Of a DNA stretch of 64,000 nucleotides, positions 8,603 to 19,002 are shown in pieces. The position numbers were made by a program, and so were the translations under genes. Each line of letters opens with the position of its first letter. Within the stretch, counting starts at the first letter, position 1. Below the pieces are notes generated by a model, which was not told the origin of the DNA, made no database searches, and saw only the letters and a program-made list of their open reading frames with translations. Source of the DNA: Bradyrhizobium sp. DOA9 (GTDB lineage: Bacteria; Pseudomonadota; Alphaproteobacteria; Rhizobiales; Xanthobacteraceae); contig NZ_DF820425.1 in the NCBI RefSeq assembly GCF_000617845.2, positions 2,655,725 through 2,719,724 of the forward strand, given 5' to 3'.

Positions 8603-9376
8603 ATGACGGTCGATGCATCCGCGGACGCCCTGAAGCTCGAGCTCATGACGTTCGAGGAGGTGGCGGCTGCGTTGAAGGACGGCTTCGACACCGTGCTCGT
8701 GCCGTGCGGCGCGATCGAGCAGCATGGACCCCATCTGCCCCTGTGCATGGATGCCGATCATGCCGAGCATCTGGCAGTGTTGATCGCTCAAGAACTTGGC
8801 AAGACGCTCATTGCGCCGACCATCAAGGTTGGCTGCTCGTCGCATCACCTAGCGCTGTCAGGGACAATCTCCCTGCGCAACGAGACGTTCGAGGCGATCT
8901 GCCAGGATTATTGTACCAGCCTCGCCCTGCACGGCTTCAGGCGCATTCTGCTGTTCTCGGGCCATATCGGCAATTTTCCTGTTCTGGCGGACATGCTGCC
9001 GCGCTTGCTCCGGGCAACCGACGGCCAGGCCCGCATCGCCGCCTATACGGACTCCCAAGCCTGGATCGGATGCTGGAGGCATGCCGTCCAGGCTGCCGGA
9101 GGCGATCCAGAGAATGTCGGTGGTCACGCGGATATCGCCGAAACGTCTCTGATGCTCAAGCTTCGGCCTGAGAGTGTCCGCATCGATCGCTTCGTGCGCG
9201 GCCATCTCGGCGCGTTGACACCCGATCAACTGGATCTGATGTGGAAGAACGGCATCGTGTCCGTGTCCAGAAATGGCATCGTCGGCGATCCGCATGGATC
9301 GACGGCTGCAATCGGAGAACAATGTTTGCATGATGTCGGCGGCCTTCTGGCGAATTTCTTCCGTACCATAGACTGA
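8603..9376 (+). CDS. Creatininase family amidohydrolase
   Basis: A 257-residue protein starting at ATG 8603. Metal-binding motifs of the creatininase superfamily are visible: GAIEQHGPHLPLCMDAD (about residues 36-52), SGHIGNFP (about 125-132, where NGHGGN is usual) and GGHADIAETSLML (about 172-184). Family members hydrolyse cyclic amides (creatinine), formamides in deazaflavin and PQQ-like pathways, or mycofactocin precursors using two metal ions. Here the gene is embedded among acyl-CoA enzymes, so an amide- or lactam-opening step in catabolism is the reasonable inference. A terminator follows at 9412. Confidence 0.88.
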   Translation: MTVDASADALKLELMTFEEVAAALKDGFDTVLVPCGAIEQHGPHLPLCMDADHAEHLAVLIAQELGKTLIAPTIKVGCSSHHLALSGTISLRNETFEAICQDYCTSLALHGFRRILLFSGHIGNFPVLADMLPRLLRATDGQARIAAYTDSQAWIGCWRHAVQAAGGDPENVGGHADIAETSLMLKLRPESVRIDRFVRGHLGALTPDQLDLMWKNGIVSVSRNGIVGDPHGSTAAIGEQCLHDVGGLLANFFRTID

Positions 9377-9411
9377 GACTTCCGCGTCGCTCTTGCCGAC
9401 ATCGCATCAAG

Positions 9412-9438
9412 ACCCCGCAACTACGTTGCGGGGTTTTT
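9412..9438 (+). terminator. Rho-independent terminator after creatininase gene
   Basis: A 10-base perfect stem (9412-9421 with 9425-9434), a 3-base loop, then a run of five T. It separates the two-gene unit 7840-9376 from the operon that starts at 9596. Confidence 0.88.
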
Positions 9439-9595
9439 CCGTTCCGAATCCGCAATGACCGCGCATCACGCCCCGCTTCCCTCGTGCAGCAGAAAATAGG
9501 GAAATCCATATCTCTCGGCATCACCTTCGGGAGAAAATACCGTTCGACCTATGACAGTCTCTTTGCATCAGAGGCGACGCAAAGGGAAACGATGC

Positions 9596-10750
9596 ATGTC
9601 ACTCAAGTTTGGATTGTGGTCGGAGCAGGAAACGCAGGTCGGACACAGCTATGCTCGCAGACTGCACGAACTTGTCGACGAGGCCAGGCTCGCCGAGAAG
9701 ATGGGCTTCGACTTCGTCGCGCTGTCGGAGCAGCATGTTGCACTCGGTGGCATATCGAGTTCGGCTCCCGAAGTCGTCTTCGGTTATCTTGCGGCTGTCA
9801 CCCAGCGGATTCGACTCCGCACTGCGGTGACCCTGATGCCTCAGCGCATCAACCATGCCCTGCGTTCGGCTGAGCGGCTCGCCGTCAGCGATATTCTGTC
9901 TCACGGGCGGATGGAAATGTATTGCGGCCGCGCGAACACGACGATCGCCATGCGCGCTTTCAACGTCGACCCCAAGGAAACCTTGCCGCAGATGGAAGAA
10001 GGCATGGCCCTGCTGCGTAAGGCGATGCGCGAGGACATCTTCACGTTCGATGGTCAGTACTATCAGGTGCCGCCACGCATGCTGGTGCCGAAGCCAGTGC
10101 AAAAGCCATATCCCGTTATCGGCATTGCGGCGACGAGCGAACGCAGCCACGCCTGGGCGGGCGCGGAAGGCCTGGCTCTCATGAGCGCCACGATTTATCA
10201 GGGTTTCGAGAATCAGCAGAAGCTGATCGATGCCTATCAGAAGGCCTGGAAGCGCGACGAGACCGGTCCTCTCGATCGCCCGCGCGTCGGCGTGCCGCTA
10301 TTCTTCGGCATCGGGAAGACCGATCAGGCCGCCAAGGACGACTACGCCGAAGCGCTGATGCACTACGCGCGCATCTCGACCGACGCCTATCCGCGTCTCG
10401 CCAAGCTCGCCGACGACTACTCCTATATGAGCGAGAGCGTGCCCGCAATGGAGCGTGCAGGCCGCGATTGGGACTATCTGCTCAATCATTCGGGCACCAC
10501 GGTGTGCGGAAGCCCCGATACCGTCATCCGCCAGATCGAGAAATTCCAGGCGATGGGCATCCAGGAGGTGCTGCTGCATCTCGACTCCGTGACTCACGAG
10601 AAGATCATGGAAGGCATCGAAATGGTCGGCCGCTACGTCATTCCGCACTTCAACGATCGCAGCAACGTCGTTCGCCCGACCGACGAGATACTCGACAGGA
10701 TCAGGGCGATGCGTCCGCATAACGATTCGTCGGCGGCCAAGTCGGCCTGA
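9596..10750 (+). CDS. LLM class flavin-dependent oxidoreductase (luciferase-like monooxygenase)
   Basis: A 384-residue (beta/alpha)8 bacterial-luciferase-type protein from ATG 9596 (MSLKFGLWSEQE). Recognisable are the N-terminal strand, the EARLAEKMGFDFVALSEQH helix-strand (about residues 28-46), the ITQRIRLRTAV segment and the C-terminal GSPDTVIRQIEKFQAMGIQEVLLH, typical of bacterial-luciferase homologues. Such enzymes use reduced FMN supplied by a separate flavin reductase, which is encoded at 13785 in the same operon. The likely role is oxygenation of the catabolic substrate. It follows the terminator at 9412 and so may start a separate transcript. Confidence 0.9.
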   Translation: MSLKFGLWSEQETQVGHSYARRLHELVDEARLAEKMGFDFVALSEQHVALGGISSSAPEVVFGYLAAVTQRIRLRTAVTLMPQRINHALRSAERLAVSDILSHGRMEMYCGRANTTIAMRAFNVDPKETLPQMEEGMALLRKAMREDIFTFDGQYYQVPPRMLVPKPVQKPYPVIGIAATSERSHAWAGAEGLALMSATIYQGFENQQKLIDAYQKAWKRDETGPLDRPRVGVPLFFGIGKTDQAAKDDYAEALMHYARISTDAYPRLAKLADDYSYMSESVPAMERAGRDWDYLLNHSGTTVCGSPDTVIRQIEKFQAMGIQEVLLHLDSVTHEKIMEGIEMVGRYVIPHFNDRSNVVRPTDEILDRIRAMRPHNDSSAAKSA

Positions 10751-10760
10751 GGAGACGGCC

Positions 10761-11546
10761 ATGATGTCCTATAACTACACGTATCTGCTCGTTGACAGGC
10801 GTCCCAGCGGCGTCGTCGTCGTGACGATGAACCGCCCCGAGCTCCTCAATGCCGTGAACTGGGAGATGCACCACGAGCTCGAGCGCGTCTTCGTCGATCT
10901 CGATTCCGACAAGGACGTCCGCGCCATCGTGCTGACCGGCGCGGGCCGCGGTTTCTGCTCGGGCGGCGACCAGAAGTCGCTCGACAAAGTCGCGATCCCG
11001 TCGCCGACGCGGGCCGGACGTCACCTGATCCGTAACATCCTGGAGGTCGAGGCGCCCGTCATCGCCGCCGTCAACGGTGCCGCGGTCGGGCTGGGAGCGA
11101 CGCTCGCCCTGATGTGCGACGTGATCTTCGCCCAATCTAGCGCACGCTTCGCCGATACCCACGTCACGGCGGGCGTCGTCGCCGGTGACGGCGGCGCCGT
11201 CATCTGGCCGCTCCTGATCGGGCCGGCGCGCGCCAAGCACTATCTGATGACGGGCGAGTTCATCTCCGCCGAAAAAGCGGCGGCGATGGGGATGATCAAT
11301 GAGGTGGTGACCGAACACGACGTCCGCGACCACGCGATCGAATATGCCGAAATGCTGGCGAGCGGTCCGCGCGAAGCGATTGCCTGGACCAAATACTCGG
11401 TCAACAAGATCATCAAGGAGTACACCCACCTTCTGCTCGACACGTCGATTGCGCTGGAAACGCTGACCTTTGCGAGCCCCGAGCGCCGCGAGGCCGTCGC
11501 TGCCTTCGCCGAGAAGCGCAAGCGTTTCGCGGAGAAGGGACGATGA
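10761..11546 (+). CDS. Enoyl-CoA hydratase/isomerase family protein (second copy)
   Basis: A 261-residue crotonase with clear family marks: TMNRPELLNAVNWEM near the N-terminus, the oxyanion-hole segment RGFCSGGDQKSL (about residues 69-80), and VNGAAVGLGATLALMCDVIFA (about 98-118). The C-terminal helix region is LTFASPERREAVAAFAEKRK. The start may be ATG 10761 or 10764. The stop overlaps the start of the acyl-CoA ligase gene (ATGA), so the two are translationally coupled. It probably acts on the CoA thioester formed by that ligase; hydration, isomerisation or ring cleavage cannot be told apart here. Confidence 0.9.
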   Translation: MMSYNYTYLLVDRRPSGVVVVTMNRPELLNAVNWEMHHELERVFVDLDSDKDVRAIVLTGAGRGFCSGGDQKSLDKVAIPSPTRAGRHLIRNILEVEAPVIAAVNGAAVGLGATLALMCDVIFAQSSARFADTHVTAGVVAGDGGAVIWPLLIGPARAKHYLMTGEFISAEKAAAMGMINEVVTEHDVRDHAIEYAEMLASGPREAIAWTKYSVNKIIKEYTHLLLDTSIALETLTFASPERREAVAAFAEKRKRFAEKGR

Positions 11547-13441
11547 CAGAGCCAACGCGGACGTCTGGCGCCCAATATGCGGACGTGACGATCCCGAGCC
11601 TGCTGAGGGCCAGAAGCGCCGAGCGAGCCGGGGAGGTCGCCTTTTGTCAGAAGCGAAACGGCAAATGGCTTCGCACCAGCTGGCAGGACTACGCTTCGCT
11701 CGTCTGCCGTATCTCCGCCGCAATGAAGGCGGTAGGGCTCAATCGCGGCGACCGCGTCGCGATCATGGGGGACGTGTCGCAGGAGTGGCTCTTGGCCGAC
11801 ATGGCCACGATCTGCTCCGGCGCCGTGACGGTCGGCATATACTTCACCTCTTCGCCGGAGGAAGTGGACTACTACCTGCGGGATTCGGGGGCGCGAGTTG
11901 CCTTTGTCGGCTGCGAGCTGCAGCTGCGCGCCTTTCTCTCTGGCAGCCAGGCGACCGCACTCGAGAAGATCATCATTATGGATCCCGGCTGGAGCGGGGC
12001 TTCGCCGGCAAATAACGTCACGACGCTGGCGGACTTTGTCCGCGGGGTCACGGTCGATGCCGGCGCGGCACTGGCCGAAGAAGCCGCTACTGCGAAAGCC
12101 TCCGATATCGCAACGATCGGCTACACCTCGGGAACGACCGGTTATCCCAAGGGAGCCATTCTGAGCCATACGGCACTGCTTGCGGGGGCACATACGAACA
12201 TCACGTTCTGTCCACCGCTCGCAACGGAGCCGCAGCGGGTCGCCGTGCACCTGCCGATGTCCCACACCGTCGCCCGCGCGCAAGCCACGACAATGCCGCT
12301 CATCACGCGCGTCGTACCCTATTTCGGCGAGACCACGGCCGAATTCGCCGCAACGATTCGCGAAGTGAAGCCGACCTTCTACATGGCGCCGCCGCGGTTC
12401 TATCAGCGCAATGCGGCGCTGATCCTTAGCAAGGTCCAGTCCGGATCGGCTCGGTTCCGCCAAGACTACAAGCACGCGATGCGGATTGCGAAGACGGTGC
12501 TCGCGCACCGCCAGGCGGGCCACGAAGCGAATCCCTTTCTCGACGGTCTGTTCGAGGTGTGCTGCGAGAAGATGTTTCGTCCTCTGCTCGCCGAAGTGGG
12601 CTTCGATCAGCTCACCTATCCTTACACCGCCTCGGCGCCGATGCCGTCGGAAGTCATGACCCTGTGGCAGCTCTGGGGACTGAACCTCAAGGAGTGCTAC
12701 GGCCAGACCGAAATGGTAGGCGGGAATCTCGGCCAGATGGCGGATTGGTCCAAGGCCGGCACTGTCGGCATTCCGGTTCAGGACCCAGCCTGGGAAACCC
12801 GGGTTCTCGAAGACGGCGAAATGATCGTGCGCGGTCCGGGCCTCTTCAGTGGCTACTGGAACAAGCCTGCGGAAACGCAATCCGCGCTGAGGAATGGATG
12901 GCTCTATACGGGGGACGTGGTCCAGGTTCAGCCCGATGGGGCTTTCAAGCTCGTCGATCGCAAGAAGGAGATCATCAACACCTCGGGTGGCAAATCGGTC
13001 AGCCCGACCCAGATCGAGAACGAACTGCGTCAGAGCCCTTATATCTCTGAAGCCGCTGTGATCGGCGAGGGCAAGAAGTACCTCACGGCCCTGATCGAAG
13101 TCGATGCCACAGCCGGCCTGGATTGGGCGCGGTCGCGCGATGAGCAGGTGAAGGAGTACAAAGACCTCGCCAAATCCGAGATTGTGATCCGTCTGATCGA
13201 GGGCGAAGTCGCAAAAGCCAACATGCGGCTCGCGCGCGTCGAGCAGATCAAGTCGTTCCGCATCCTGCCGGAAGAACTCTCGCCCGACACCGGCGTCATG
13301 ACGCCGACGCGCAAGAAACGCCGCAAGCCGTTGATGGAGCGGTACAAGTCCCTGATCGACACCCTCTATGACGATTCCGAAGAGCAGCTCATCAAGGATC
13401 AATTGTCGCCGGCGTCGAAGTCGCACGGGGTCAGTCCATGA
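11543..13441 (+). CDS. AMP-dependent acyl-CoA synthetase (long-chain FadD15-like)
   Basis: A 632-residue adenylate-forming ligase. Visible core motifs are the phosphate-binding loop YTSGTTGYPKGA (about residues 194-205), LKECYGQTEM (about 383-392), WLYTGDVVQ with the adenylate-binding aspartate, and DRKKEIINTSGGKSVSP at the hinge. The C-terminus TPTRKKRRKPLMERYKSLID is like the FadD15/ACSL branch, whose substrates are long-chain or bulky carboxylic acids. The gene overlaps both neighbours by four bases. Activation of the imported or oxidised carboxylic acid to its CoA thioester is the inferred step. Confidence 0.92.
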   Translation: MTEPTRTSGAQYADVTIPSLLRARSAERAGEVAFCQKRNGKWLRTSWQDYASLVCRISAAMKAVGLNRGDRVAIMGDVSQEWLLADMATICSGAVTVGIYFTSSPEEVDYYLRDSGARVAFVGCELQLRAFLSGSQATALEKIIIMDPGWSGASPANNVTTLADFVRGVTVDAGAALAEEAATAKASDIATIGYTSGTTGYPKGAILSHTALLAGAHTNITFCPPLATEPQRVAVHLPMSHTVARAQATTMPLITRVVPYFGETTAEFAATIREVKPTFYMAPPRFYQRNAALILSKVQSGSARFRQDYKHAMRIAKTVLAHRQAGHEANPFLDGLFEVCCEKMFRPLLAEVGFDQLTYPYTASAPMPSEVMTLWQLWGLNLKECYGQTEMVGGNLGQMADWSKAGTVGIPVQDPAWETRVLEDGEMIVRGPGLFSGYWNKPAETQSALRNGWLYTGDVVQVQPDGAFKLVDRKKEIINTSGGKSVSPTQIENELRQSPYISEAAVIGEGKKYLTALIEVDATAGLDWARSRDEQVKEYKDLAKSEIVIRLIEGEVAKANMRLARVEQIKSFRILPEELSPDTGVMTPTRKKRRKPLMERYKSLIDTLYDDSEEQLIKDQLSPASKSHGVSP

Positions 13442-13788
13442 AAATCAAGCACGCCTACCTGACCGCGTCGAACCCCGAGGCCTTGGCGCAATTCTATCGT
13501 GAGATCGGTATGCCGGTTCGTTTCGCCGATGGCGAGCGATGGATACAGTTCGCAACGGATGGCGCCGCATTCTGCATCGCGGGTCTGGGCGAATCGGCCG
13601 TGGAGCCGTCCTCGAATGCCGTTGTCGTCTTCGAAGTCGAGAAGCTTGAAGGCGCGCTGGCCAAAGCCGTCGACGCGGGCGGGACGAACATCTCGGGCAT
13701 CCGCGACATGGGCAGCCACGGCCGTGCGGCCCAGATCCGCGATCCCCAGAACAACCTGATCCAGTTCTTCGAGCGGGCCAAAGCATGA
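13438..13788 (+). CDS. VOC family protein (glyoxalase/bleomycin-resistance/dioxygenase fold)
   Basis: A short 116-residue single-module VOC protein: an N-terminal KIKHAYLTASNPEALAQFYREI strand-helix, a central AFCIAGLGE strand, and the C-terminal signature IRDPQNNLIQFFE whose glutamate is usually a metal ligand. VOC proteins include isomerases, epimerases and extradiol-type enzymes. The gene overlaps the ligase and the flavin reductase genes by four bases each, so it is an integral part of the catabolic operon. Substrate unknown. Confidence 0.88.
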   Translation: MKIKHAYLTASNPEALAQFYREIGMPVRFADGERWIQFATDGAAFCIAGLGESAVEPSSNAVVVFEVEKLEGALAKAVDAGGTNISGIRDMGSHGRAAQIRDPQNNLIQFFERAKA

Positions 13789-14393
13789 GCGAGGTCGCTG
13801 TCGCCGCTCGCCTGGAACCGTGTGTCAAAGCCGGAAGAGACGCCATGACTGCTGAAGCCTATTTCGACCCGAACAATCTCGTCGACAGCGCATCGTTCAA
13901 GCGGGCGCTGAGAAGGGTGGCTGGCGCGGTGTCGATCGTGACGTCCGGATCTTATCCGTCGCGCCACGGTCTGACCGTCACCGCCGCCTGTTCGCTGTCC
14001 ATCGAGCCTTCGACGGTCCTCGTCTGCATCAACAAATCGGCAGGGGCGCACGACACGATTGTCAAGACGCGCTCGTTCGGCTGGAACCTGTTGTCCTCCT
14101 GTGATGTGCCGCTCGCGCAGAAGTTCGCCGGGCTTGACGGCAGCAAAGGCGACATCCGCTTCGTTGATGAGGAATGGCGCTCGCTCAGAACTGGCGCGCC
14201 CATTCTGATCGGTGCGCTTTGCAGCTTCGACTGCCGCGTCATCGGGGTGCATCCGACCGGCACGCACACGGTCTTTGTCGGAGCGGTGCTGGCAGAACAG
14301 CATCGCGACGATCTCGAGCCTCTTGTCTACAGGCACGGGCAATTTGCGGTGCCCGCCAGTCTCGATCCCGGCGGCACGGAAAAGGCGACCTGA
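13785..14393 (+). CDS. Flavin reductase family protein
   Basis: A 202-residue protein of the HpaC/DIM6-NTAB flavin-reductase family. Recognisable are FKRALRRVAGAVSIVTSG, HGLTVTAACSLSIEPSTVLVC (flavin-binding strand region) and a C-terminal HTVFVGAVLAE segment. The first about 20 residues are not family-like, so ATG 13845 (MTAEAYFDP) is an alternative start. These enzymes use NAD(P)H to reduce FMN for a partner monooxygenase. The luciferase-like gene at 9596 is the obvious partner within the same gene set. Confidence 0.92.
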   Translation: MSEVAVAARLEPCVKAGRDAMTAEAYFDPNNLVDSASFKRALRRVAGAVSIVTSGSYPSRHGLTVTAACSLSIEPSTVLVCINKSAGAHDTIVKTRSFGWNLLSSCDVPLAQKFAGLDGSKGDIRFVDEEWRSLRTGAPILIGALCSFDCRVIGVHPTGTHTVFVGAVLAEQHRDDLEPLVYRHGQFAVPASLDPGGTEKAT

Positions 14394-14432
14394 ATTATGC
14401 AAGCATTGCTTCTCTCATAGACGGAGACTTCG

Positions 14433-15665
14433 ATGACCAGCCTCAAGGGACCACTGATCAACCGACGTGCGGCGATGAAAGGCGCTGTCGGGCTCGCGGT
14501 TGCGACGATGGCGCCCTGGGTTCGCGCGGCAGCGCCGCCGCCCGTCAAGGTTGGTGCGATCATGCCGAGCAGCGGCATACTTGCGTTCCCCGGCCAGGCT
14601 TGCGTGCGTGGCATCGATCTCGGCGCCAAATTTGCTAGGGAGCGTTATGGCGTCGATATGACCGTCGTCCACGCGGACACGCAGAGCAAGCCGGAGAACG
14701 GCAGGATCGCAGCCGACTCTTTGATCCAGCAAGGATGCAACGTCCTGATCGGTGCGTGGGACTCCGGCGCGACCATCTCGGCCTTGCAGGCCGCGGAAGC
14801 GGCAAAGGTGCCCATGGTCGTGCACATCGCGAGCGCCAACCAGGTCACCTCGCAGGGCTTCACGCAGGTGTTTCGTTTCTATCCGCCTGCCGCCACGATC
14901 GTCCGCCAGTCGCTTGCCGAAATGAGAGCGCTGGTCACGAGCGTCAACGATCCTCCAAAGGGCGCTGTCGTCCTGCATCTGAGCAACACGATGGGAACGT
15001 CGACGGCGACCAGCCTCGATGCAGCCTGGAAGGAACTCGACTTGCCGGTCAAGCTTCTCGAATATATTCCCTACGACGAGAAGGCACGCGATCTCTCGGT
15101 CGAGGTGGCAAAAGCCAAGGCATCCGGCGCCGATGCCCTGGTCTCAGTCACCCGCGTCAACGACGCTATCATGATCATCCGGGAGTGCATCAAACAGGCC
15201 TGGAATCCTAAGCTGATCTTCTCGCCGAACGGCAATGGCGTGCCGGACAAGGCATTCTACGACGCGCTTGGAAAGTATGCTGATGGCGCGATGTCCTCGA
15301 ACCTCTGGTACAATCCGAAGGGCGCAGATGCAAGGACGATCGTGGATCGGTTCCAGTCCACCTATGCCAACGAATGGATGGATGCCAATTCGGGATGCGC
15401 GTTCGAGGCGGTCCAGATCGTGGCCGACGCGGTCGTGCGCGCCAAATCGGCGGTCTCGTCCGAGATTCACGCCGCGCTGAAGGCGACGGACCTGAAGCCC
15501 ATCCTCATGTACAGCGGTCCGATCAGGTTCGATGCCACTGGGCAGAACACCGGGGCAGCCGTGACCGTGCTGCAGGCAAAGGAATCGAAGCCGCGCGTAG
15601 TCGGGCCCGATGGCATAGCCGAGTACAAGGCGCAGTATCCTCTCGTCCCATTCGAGAAGCGCTAG
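14433..15665 (+). CDS. Branched-chain-type ABC transporter substrate-binding protein (LivK family)
   Basis: A 410-residue type-1 periplasmic binding protein. The N-terminus carries a Tat-like export signal (NRRAAMKGAVGLAVATMAPWVRAAA). The mature protein begins with VKVGAIMPSSGILAFPGQACVRG, the usual start of LivK-family ligand receptors. The protein ends one base before the permease start at 15666. The family transports amino acids but in rhizobia also aromatic acids, amides and urea. Its place after the acyl-CoA/monooxygenase genes suggests the cargo is the pathway substrate. Confidence 0.92.
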   Translation: MTSLKGPLINRRAAMKGAVGLAVATMAPWVRAAAPPPVKVGAIMPSSGILAFPGQACVRGIDLGAKFARERYGVDMTVVHADTQSKPENGRIAADSLIQQGCNVLIGAWDSGATISALQAAEAAKVPMVVHIASANQVTSQGFTQVFRFYPPAATIVRQSLAEMRALVTSVNDPPKGAVVLHLSNTMGTSTATSLDAAWKELDLPVKLLEYIPYDEKARDLSVEVAKAKASGADALVSVTRVNDAIMIIRECIKQAWNPKLIFSPNGNGVPDKAFYDALGKYADGAMSSNLWYNPKGADARTIVDRFQSTYANEWMDANSGCAFEAVQIVADAVVRAKSAVSSEIHAALKATDLKPILMYSGPIRFDATGQNTGAAVTVLQAKESKPRVVGPDGIAEYKAQYPLVPFEKR

Positions 15666-16535
15666 ATGCTGACGTTGTGGGGCAATGTTCTTGCAAGCGG
15701 GATCCTCATGGGTCTCGTTTACGGCATTATCGCGCTGGGGCTGACGATCATCTTCGGCGTCATCCGCATCGTCAATTTTGCGCACGGTGCGATGGTCGTG
15801 TTCGGTCTTTATGTCGGCTATTGCGCCGGAGCCTGGTGGGGGATTCCGACGATCGTCGCGGCCGTCAGCGCCGGCGCTCTGCTGTTCGTGTTCGGCTACG
15901 GGCTCGAGACGTTGGTGGTGAAGCGGTTCGTCACGCGGCCGCACCATATCCAGTTCATTTTGTTCATCGGTATTTCGCTGGTCCTCAGCGGAGCGCAGCT
16001 GATCGCGTTCGGGCCCGACCCGCGCCCCTCGGTCTCGCGCCTCTCCTTCGAGACCATCGCCCTTGGGCCGATCCGGCTAGACCTCGCCAGGTTGCAGGCG
16101 GCAACGGTTGCGGCAGTGATGATCCTGGCGCTCGCGGCGTTTCTCAAATACTCGACATTCGGTCGGTTCATCCGTGCCGCCGCCGACAACCGGCTGGGCG
16201 GCCTGATGGTCGGGCTGCCGATCCCGAAGATCTACGCGATGACGTTTGGAATCGGCGCGGCCTGCGCGGGCGTTGCTGGTGCGCTGATATCGCCCTTGTT
16301 CGATGCCCAGCCGTTCCTCGCCGTCGATTTCACGCTGCTGGCGTTCGTCACGGTTATCGTGGGCGGCCTCGGAAGCTTCGTGGGAGCTCTCGTCGGCGGG
16401 CTGACGATCGGTCTCACGGAAGCAGTTGCGGCGCTGTTGTTTGCCCCCTCGCTGAAGTCGGCGTTGTCTTACGGCCTGCTGATGATTGTCCTTATCGTGC
16501 GTCCAAGAGGGTTCTTCGGTGCAAAAGAAACGTGA
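15666..16535 (+). CDS. Branched-chain-type ABC transporter permease (LivH family)
   Basis: A 289-residue membrane protein with about eight hydrophobic helices and the LivH-typical opening GLVYGIIALGLTIIFGVIRIVNFAHG, plus the cytoplasmic TVIVGGLGSFVGALVGG segment. It starts immediately after the binding-protein stop. It forms the membrane channel with the LivM-type partner encoded next. Confidence 0.93.
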   Translation: MLTLWGNVLASGILMGLVYGIIALGLTIIFGVIRIVNFAHGAMVVFGLYVGYCAGAWWGIPTIVAAVSAGALLFVFGYGLETLVVKRFVTRPHHIQFILFIGISLVLSGAQLIAFGPDPRPSVSRLSFETIALGPIRLDLARLQAATVAAVMILALAAFLKYSTFGRFIRAAADNRLGGLMVGLPIPKIYAMTFGIGAACAGVAGALISPLFDAQPFLAVDFTLLAFVTVIVGGLGSFVGALVGGLTIGLTEAVAALLFAPSLKSALSYGLLMIVLIVRPRGFFGAKET

Positions 16536-17550
16536 TGCCTTACCGGATCGTGGTGCAGTTATCGGCTGTCTGGCCGCCTTCGCCGTCTTGGCCATGCTCG
16601 GCGGCGTATTGAACCCTCATCTGATCTCGCTGCTGACGATCGTGTTTCTGTTCACCTTCATCGGTCAGTCGTGGAGCATCATGCTGGGGCTCGGCGGTCA
16701 GCTCTCGATTGGTCACGCGCTGTTCGTCGGTATCGGCGCCTACTCGGTCGCGGTCCTCAACATCCGATACGGTCTGAGCCCGTGGTTCGGATTGGTCGTC
16801 GGCATGGCGCTGGCAGCCATTGTCGGCGCGACGCTGGCCTGGTTGAGCTTTCGCTTTGAGGTCCGAGGCATTTATTTCGCGCTGCTGACGATCGCTGCGG
16901 CCGAGTTTGCTCGCGTCGTGTTCAGCGGCTGGGAATTCGTCGGAGCCATGGAAGGCTTGTTCTTCCCGGCGCATTCCGGGCCGAACTCGTTCTGGATGTT
17001 GCGTGGTGATGCGCGCTTCTACTATTTCGTTTCGCTTGCCGCAGTTTTGCTCGGCGTCAGTGCCACGGCGCTCATTCGGCAATCCTTCCTCGGCTATGTA
17101 TGGCGCGCGATGCGTGACGACGAGGATGCCTCACGCGCGCTCGGTGTGCGGACGTTCCTGCACAAGATCCTTGTCGTCTCGTTCTCCGGCGCCTGGGCCG
17201 CGATCGGCGGGGGACTGCTCGCGCTGGTTCAAGGCTCGGTGTTTCCGGATTCGATCATGGGCATGGGCATCTCGGTCGACATCCTGGTCGGTCCCATCGT
17301 CGGCGGTCTTGGAACGGCGTTCGGGCCGCTGATCGGGACTCTCATCACGCTGCCGCTGGATCATCTCGCGAGCGCGATCGGCAACAAGTTCGGGATTCCG
17401 GGTCTCAATAACGTCGGCTACGGCCTCGTCCTGATTGCCGCCGTCTGGCTGCTGCCGGATGGGATCTGGCCAGCGATTGTCAATTCGGCCAAATCCATCA
17501 CCAGGTTTTCCTGGTTCGGCAACCTTCAGATGGAGCAGGTCAAGAAGTGA
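16519..17550 (+). CDS. Branched-chain-type ABC transporter permease (LivM family)
   Basis: About 343 residues from GTG 16519, which has an AGAGGG ribosome-binding sequence about 7 bases upstream. A longer frame from TTG 16486 would overlap the LivH gene further. Family marks are GLGGQLSIGHALFVGIGAY, the RAMRDDEDASRALGV cytoplasmic segment and a late GGLGTAFGPLIGT loop. The gene overlaps the LivH-type gene and ends in GTGA shared with the ATPase gene start. Confidence 0.9.
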   Translation: MQKKRDALPDRGAVIGCLAAFAVLAMLGGVLNPHLISLLTIVFLFTFIGQSWSIMLGLGGQLSIGHALFVGIGAYSVAVLNIRYGLSPWFGLVVGMALAAIVGATLAWLSFRFEVRGIYFALLTIAAAEFARVVFSGWEFVGAMEGLFFPAHSGPNSFWMLRGDARFYYFVSLAAVLLGVSATALIRQSFLGYVWRAMRDDEDASRALGVRTFLHKILVVSFSGAWAAIGGGLLALVQGSVFPDSIMGMGISVDILVGPIVGGLGTAFGPLIGTLITLPLDHLASAIGNKFGIPGLNNVGYGLVLIAAVWLLPDGIWPAIVNSAKSITRFSWFGNLQMEQVKK

Positions 17551-18264
17551 CTGATCTTCTCGAGCTCGATGGCGTCTCGCGCCGGTTTGGCGGATTGCTT
17601 GCCGTCGACAATGTGAGCTTCCGCCTGAAAGGCGAAGGCATCACCGCGCTGGTCGGACCGAACGGCGCCGGAAAGACGACATGCTTCAATCTCATTGCCG
17701 GCGCCCTCCCGCCGACGCAAGGATCGATAAGGTTCCGCGGCGAGATCGTCACCGGCTTTCCGGCAGAGGACATATGCCGAATCGGCATCGGCCGTACCTT
17801 CCAGGTCGTCCGACCCATGCGCGACATGACCGTTCTCGAGAATGTCATGATCGGTGCGTTCAGCTGGACCCGAAAGGTGAGTGAGGCGAGGGACGCAGCG
17901 CGCGAAGCGCTTGACATGGTGGGGCTCGGACCGAAGGCCGATGCCGCCATCAGCAAGCTGACGCTCCCCGACCGCAAGATGCTCGAGACTGCCAAGGCGC
18001 TATCGACCCGGCCACGCCTGCTTCTGCTGGACGAAGTGATGGCAGGGCTGCGGCCTCCTGAGGCTGCCGCCGTGGTCGCGGTGCTCAGGCGTCTGGCCGA
18101 GAGGGGATTGTCGATCCTGCTCGTCGAGCACGTCATGCGCATCGTGATGGAAGCCGCCGAGCATGTTATCGTTCTGCATCATGGCGCGAAGATCGCCGAA
18201 GGCACACCACGATACATAGTCAGCCATCCGGAAGTCGTCGCCGGATATCTCGGGGAGGGGTTCC

Positions 18265-18272
<8 letters not shown>
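17547..18272 (+). CDS. Branched-chain-type ABC transporter ATP-binding protein (LivG family)
   Basis: A 241-residue ATPase starting with GTG 17547 that overlaps the permease stop by four bases. Walker A is GPNGAGKTT (about residues 36-44), Walker B LLLLDEVMAG, and the H-loop VEHVM. The usual LSGGQ signature is degenerate: the position reads KLTLPDRKMLETAKAL, as also seen in some Liv-type ATPases specialised for aromatic or amide substrates. It pairs with the LivF-type ATPase. Confidence 0.92.
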
Positions 18273-18984
<712 letters not shown>

Positions 18985-19002
18985 GAGCGACTTTCGCTGT
19001 CG

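Noticed and set aside
11240..13426. A 728-codon open frame on the minus strand opposite the acyl-CoA ligase
   Set aside because: It is Arg/His-rich shadow sequence of a high-GC gene with a strongly supported product (acyl-CoA synthetase) on the plus strand; no domain is visible on the antisense strand.
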